Part shown: positions 61,301 through 64,000 of the stretch, one piece after another
Position numbering within the stretch: position 1 is the stretch's first letter
How the letters are laid out: each line of letters begins with the position of its first letter
The notes under the pieces: model-generated
Told to the model about the DNA's origin: nothing
The model's database searches: none
Seen by the model: the letters and a program-made list of their open reading frames with translations, nothing else
Program-made: the position numbers and the translations under genes
NCBI GenBank assembly: GCA_015847255.1
Contig: JADLZK010000221.1
Coordinates: 1 to 64,000, forward strand
Source: Hyparrhenia diplandra
Taxonomy: Eukaryota > Streptophyta > Magnoliopsida > Poales > Poaceae
DNA: 64,000 nucleotides
Direction: 5' to 3'

Positions 61301-64000
61301 AAGGGAACAACACGAAAGGTACATAGGAAGTTAGGGTGGATAGGTTAGATGATGGTAGGAACAATTACATGGCGTTCCCCAACCGTTAATATATGTTTCC
61401 GTATGTGACATTAGGGACTGGCGGCGCTGATTTCAGCGCGAACTCAAAACAAAAGAACTTTTCCAATCGGATATAGAATCGAGCTAGACTTTTTAGCGGT
61501 TGTGGAATCAACGCCTCACCCTAGAGAACCTAAATTTGAAGAAGTGGACCATTAGAGTTTTTCTAAGAATCACTTGTCATAGGCCTCAAAGTAGCACTTG
61601 TTTAGAGTGAGATCTTGGAATTCCATCGAAAATATCTATATCGACCTCGTACCCAAAAACAAGAAGGGGAACAACACGAAAGGTACATAGGAAGTTAGGG
61701 TGGATAGGTTAGATGATGGTAGGAACAATTACATGGCGTTCCCCAACCGTTAATATATGTTTCCGTATGTGACATTAGGGGCTGGCGGCGCTGATTTCAG
61801 CGAACTCAAAACAAAAGAACTTTCAAATCCGGATATAGAATCGAGCTAGACTTTTTAGCGGTTGTGGAATCAAATGCCTCACCCTAGAGAACCTAAATTT
61901 GAAGAAGTGGACCATTAGAGAGTTTTTCTAAGAATCACTTGTCATAGGCCTCAAAGTAGCACTTGTTTAGAGTGAGATCTTGGAATTCCATCGAAAATAT
62001 CTATAATCGACCTACGTACGAAACAAGAAGGGAACAACACGAAAGGTACATAGGAAGTTAGGGTGGATAGGTTAGATGATGGTAGGAACAATTACATGGC
62101 GTTCCCCAACCGTTAATATATGTTTTCCGTATGTGACATTAGGGGCTGGCGCTGATTTCAGCGAACTCAAAAAAAAAAGAGAAGTTTTGAATCCGGATAT
62201 AGAATCGAGCTAGACTTTTTAGCGGTTGTGGAAAATCAAACGCCTCACCCTAGAGAACCTAAATTTGAAGAAGTGGACCATTAGAGTTTTTTCTAAGAAT
62301 CACTTGTCATAGGCCTCAAAGTAGCACTTGTTTAGAGTGAGATCTTGGAATTCCATCGAAAATATCTATATGGACCTACGTGCAAAAACAAGAAGGGAAC
62401 AACACGAAAGGTACATAGGAAGTTAGGGTGGATAGGTTAGATGATGGTAGGAACAATTACATGGCGTTCCCCAACCGTTAATATATGTTTCCGTATGTGA
62501 CATTAGGGAACTTCTTGGCTGATTTCAGCGAACTCAAAACAAAAAGAACTTTTGAATCGGATATAGAATCGAGCTAGACTTTTTAGCGGTTGTGGAATCA
62601 AACGCCTCACCCTAGAGAACCTAAATTTGAAGAAGTGGACCATTAGAGATTTTTTTCTAAGAATCACTTGTCATAGGCCTCAAAGTAGCACTTGTTTAGA
62701 GTGAGATCTTGGAATTCCATCGAAAATATCTATGTCGAGCTACGTACCGAAACAAGAAAGGGAACAACATGAAAGGAACATAGAAAGTTAGGGTGGATAG
62801 GTTAGATGATGGTAGAAACAATTATATGGCGTTCCCCAACCGTTATTATATGTTTCCGTATGTGACATTAGGGACTTATTTGGCGCTGATTTCAGTAGCG
62901 AACTCAAAACAAAGAGAACTTTCGAATCCGGATATAGAATCGAGCTAGACTTTTTAGCGGTTGTGGAATCAAATGCCTCACCCTAGAGAACCTAAATTTG
63001 AAGAAGTGGACCATTAGAGTTTTTTTTCTAAGAATCACTTGTCATAGGCCTCAAAGTAGCACTTGTTTAGAGTGAGATCTTGGAATTCCATCGAAAATAT
63101 CTATGTCGACCTACGTACCGAAACAAGAAGGGGAACAACACACGAAAGGTACATAGGAAGTTAGGGTGGATAGGTTAGATGATGGTAGGAACAATTACAT
63201 GGCGTTCCCCAACCGTTAATATATGTTTCCGTATGTGACATTAGGGACTGGCTGGCGCTGATTTCAGCGAACTCAAAACAAAGAGAACTTTTCGAATCCG
63301 GATATAGAATCGAGCTAGACTTTTTAGCGGTTGTGGAATCAAATGCCTCACCCTAGAGAACCTAAATTTGAAGAAGTGGACCATTAGAGTTTTTCTAAGA
63401 ATCACTTGTCATAGGCCTCAAAGTAGCACTTGTTTAGAGTGAGATCTTGGAATTCCATCGAAAATATCTATGTCGACCTACGTACCAAAACAAGAAGGGA
63501 ACAACACGAAAGGTACATAGGAAGTTAGGGTGGATAGGTTAGATGATGGTAGGAACAATTACATGGCGTTCCCCAACCGTTAATATATGTTTCCGTATGT
63601 GACATTAGGGACTCTTTGGCGCTGATTTCAGCGCGAACTCAAAACAAAGAGAACTTTCGAATCCGGATATAGAATCGAGCTAGACTTTTTTAGCGGTTGT
63701 GGAATCAAACGCCTCACCCTAGAGAACCTAAATTTGAAGAAGTGGACCATTAGAGAGTTTTTCTAAGAATCACTTGTCATAGGCCTCAAAGTAGCACTTG
63801 TTTAGAGTGAGATCTTGGAATTCCATCGAAAATATCTATATCGACCTACGTACCAAAACAAGAAGGGAACAACACGAAAGGTACATAGGAAGTTAGGGTG
63901 GATAGGTTAGATGATGGTAGGAACAATTACATGGCGTTCCCCAACCGTTAATATATGTTTCCGTATGTGACATTAGGGACTGCTTGGCGCTGATTTCAGC
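46301..64000 (+). repeat. Right domain: regular full-length units, no short units
   Basis: Forty-eight complete intervals run from 46301 to 63898, averaging 366.6 bp (range 356-374). Starts: 46301, 46668, 47034, 47401, 47772, 48140, 48496, 48867, 49228, 49595, 49965, 50332, 50696, 51070, 51435, 51803, 52172, 52539, 52910, 53280, 53647, 54010, 54373, 54741, 55109, 55477, 55838, 56205, 56572, 56939, 57305, 57671, 58039, 58407, 58772, 59146, 59516, 59879, 60245, 60609, 60969, 61336, 61700, 62063, 62428, 62793, 63166, 63530 and 63898. Dominant tags are GAGAACTTT, GAGTGAGATCTTGG (adds a BglII site), ACAAGAAGGGAAC with three Gs, and increasingly CATTAGAGTTTTT without the second AG. The last unit is cut by the window end. 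Confidence 0.9.
48175..48265 (+). repeat. Locally disturbed unit in the right domain
   Basis: The unit at 48140 reads CCCCAGAGTTAATATATG, TTTAGTATGTGACAAATATC and TATGCGCTGATTTCAGTAGCG. The GACATTAGGGACT block is replaced by an AAATATCTATG word from the unit end. This is the only clearly scrambled spot I saw right of 46.3 kb. Confidence 0.6.

Larger units (their letters stand above)
1..64000 (+). repeat. Satellite DNA array, ~367 bp monomer, head to tail
   Basis: The whole window is a tandem array of one unit. The unit can be phased on GTGGATAGG, followed in order by TTAGATGATGG, a GTTCCCCAACCG block, AATATATGTTTCCG, GACATTAGGGA, the GCTGATTTCAGC palindrome, GAACTCAAAAC, ATAGAATCGAGC, TAGCGGTTGTG, CCTCACCCTAGAGAACC, GAAGAAGTGGACCATTAG, AAGAATCACTTGTCATAGG, CAAAGTAGCACTTGTTT, TTGGAATTCCATCG, ATGTCGACCTACG and GAAAGGTACATAGGAAG. 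I count about 190 units, all in the same orientation; none is inverted. No unique DNA, transposon, rRNA, tRNA or telomere tract interrupts it. Array length and unit size are typical of eukaryotic heterochromatic satellites; a plant source is an inference from unit length only. The array runs off both ends of the window. Confidence 0.97.

Noticed and set aside
1..64000. TTAGGG words as telomere or interstitial telomere repeats
   Set aside because: TTAGGG occurs in GACATTAGGGAC and AGTTAGGGTGG of each unit but never in tandem with itself, and TTTAGGG arrays are absent.
1..64000. CRISPR array
   Set aside because: There is no pattern of 25-40 bp repeats with unique spacers. The repeated unit is ~367 bp, and the variable windows are short indel forms, not spacers.
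6047..64000. CENP-B box in the TTCGAATCCGG region
   Set aside because: The core spacing TTCG-N4-A-N2-CGGG is not met: CCGG follows TTCG too closely, and many units have lost the TTCG word.
1..64000. Ribosomal intergenic spacer subrepeats or 5S rDNA
   Set aside because: No rRNA coding sequence, 5S internal control region or terminator is visible in 64 kb, and the unit is far longer than a 5S gene core.
1..64000. Transposon or LTR tandem array
   Set aside because: No long terminal repeat pair, primer-binding site, polypurine tract, target-site duplication or transposase-like frame was seen. The unit has no inverted ends.
1..64000. Bacterial or viral operon content
   Set aside because: There are no long frames, no ribosome binding sites followed by genes and no tRNA. 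Stop codons recur in every frame of the full unit.

Overview
This 64 kb window is one uninterrupted tandem-repeat (satellite DNA) array, and I see no gene in it. Every stretch can be read as head-to-tail copies, on the + strand, of one AT-leaning unit about 367 bp long, or as a deleted or scrambled form of it. Using the word GTGGATAGG as a phase marker I tiled the window into roughly 190 units, about 165 of them near full length. Both ends of the window lie inside the array, so its true limits are not visible. An array of this length with this unit size points to nuclear heterochromatin of a eukaryote. Satellites of 350-390 bp are common in plants (for example the ~370 bp subtelomeric satellite CS-1 of Cannabis and the ~385 bp HSR1 of hop), but I match these only by unit length, not by sequence, so the species is undetermined.

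Layout: (1) 1-2187, an older-looking mixture of several monomer subtypes. (2) 2188-5738, the same subtypes organised mainly as ~714 bp dimers, one partner carrying a 19 bp deletion. (3) 5739-6046, a truncated unit at the border where the monomer type changes. (4) 6047-13073, the new monomer family, with three short units. (5) 13074-29716, the new family with many scrambled patches and a second class of short unit (~111-120 bp, S2). (6) 29717-46300, the new family regularly interrupted by ~140 bp short units (S1), three times at a ~2.35 kb spacing, suggesting a weak higher-order repeat. (7) 46301-64000, about 48 full-length units averaging 366.6 bp, with no short unit.

The signal lies in array evolution rather than coding. 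The S1 short units carry sequence tags of a monomer subtype otherwise confined to the first 5.7 kb, so they look like relics of an older family carried within a newer one. Diagnostic substitutions change gradually from left to right. Variation inside the monomer is concentrated in three short windows, one of them abutting a 16 bp near-perfect palindrome (7 bp arms) that appears in its perfect form only from the domain border onward. Some of the scrambling could be assembly or consensus error, which is common in such arrays, and this is flagged where relevant. The open reading frames of 60-103 codons are by-products of repeat indels and are not annotated as genes. Coordinates of unit starts were counted by hand and may be off by one or two bases.
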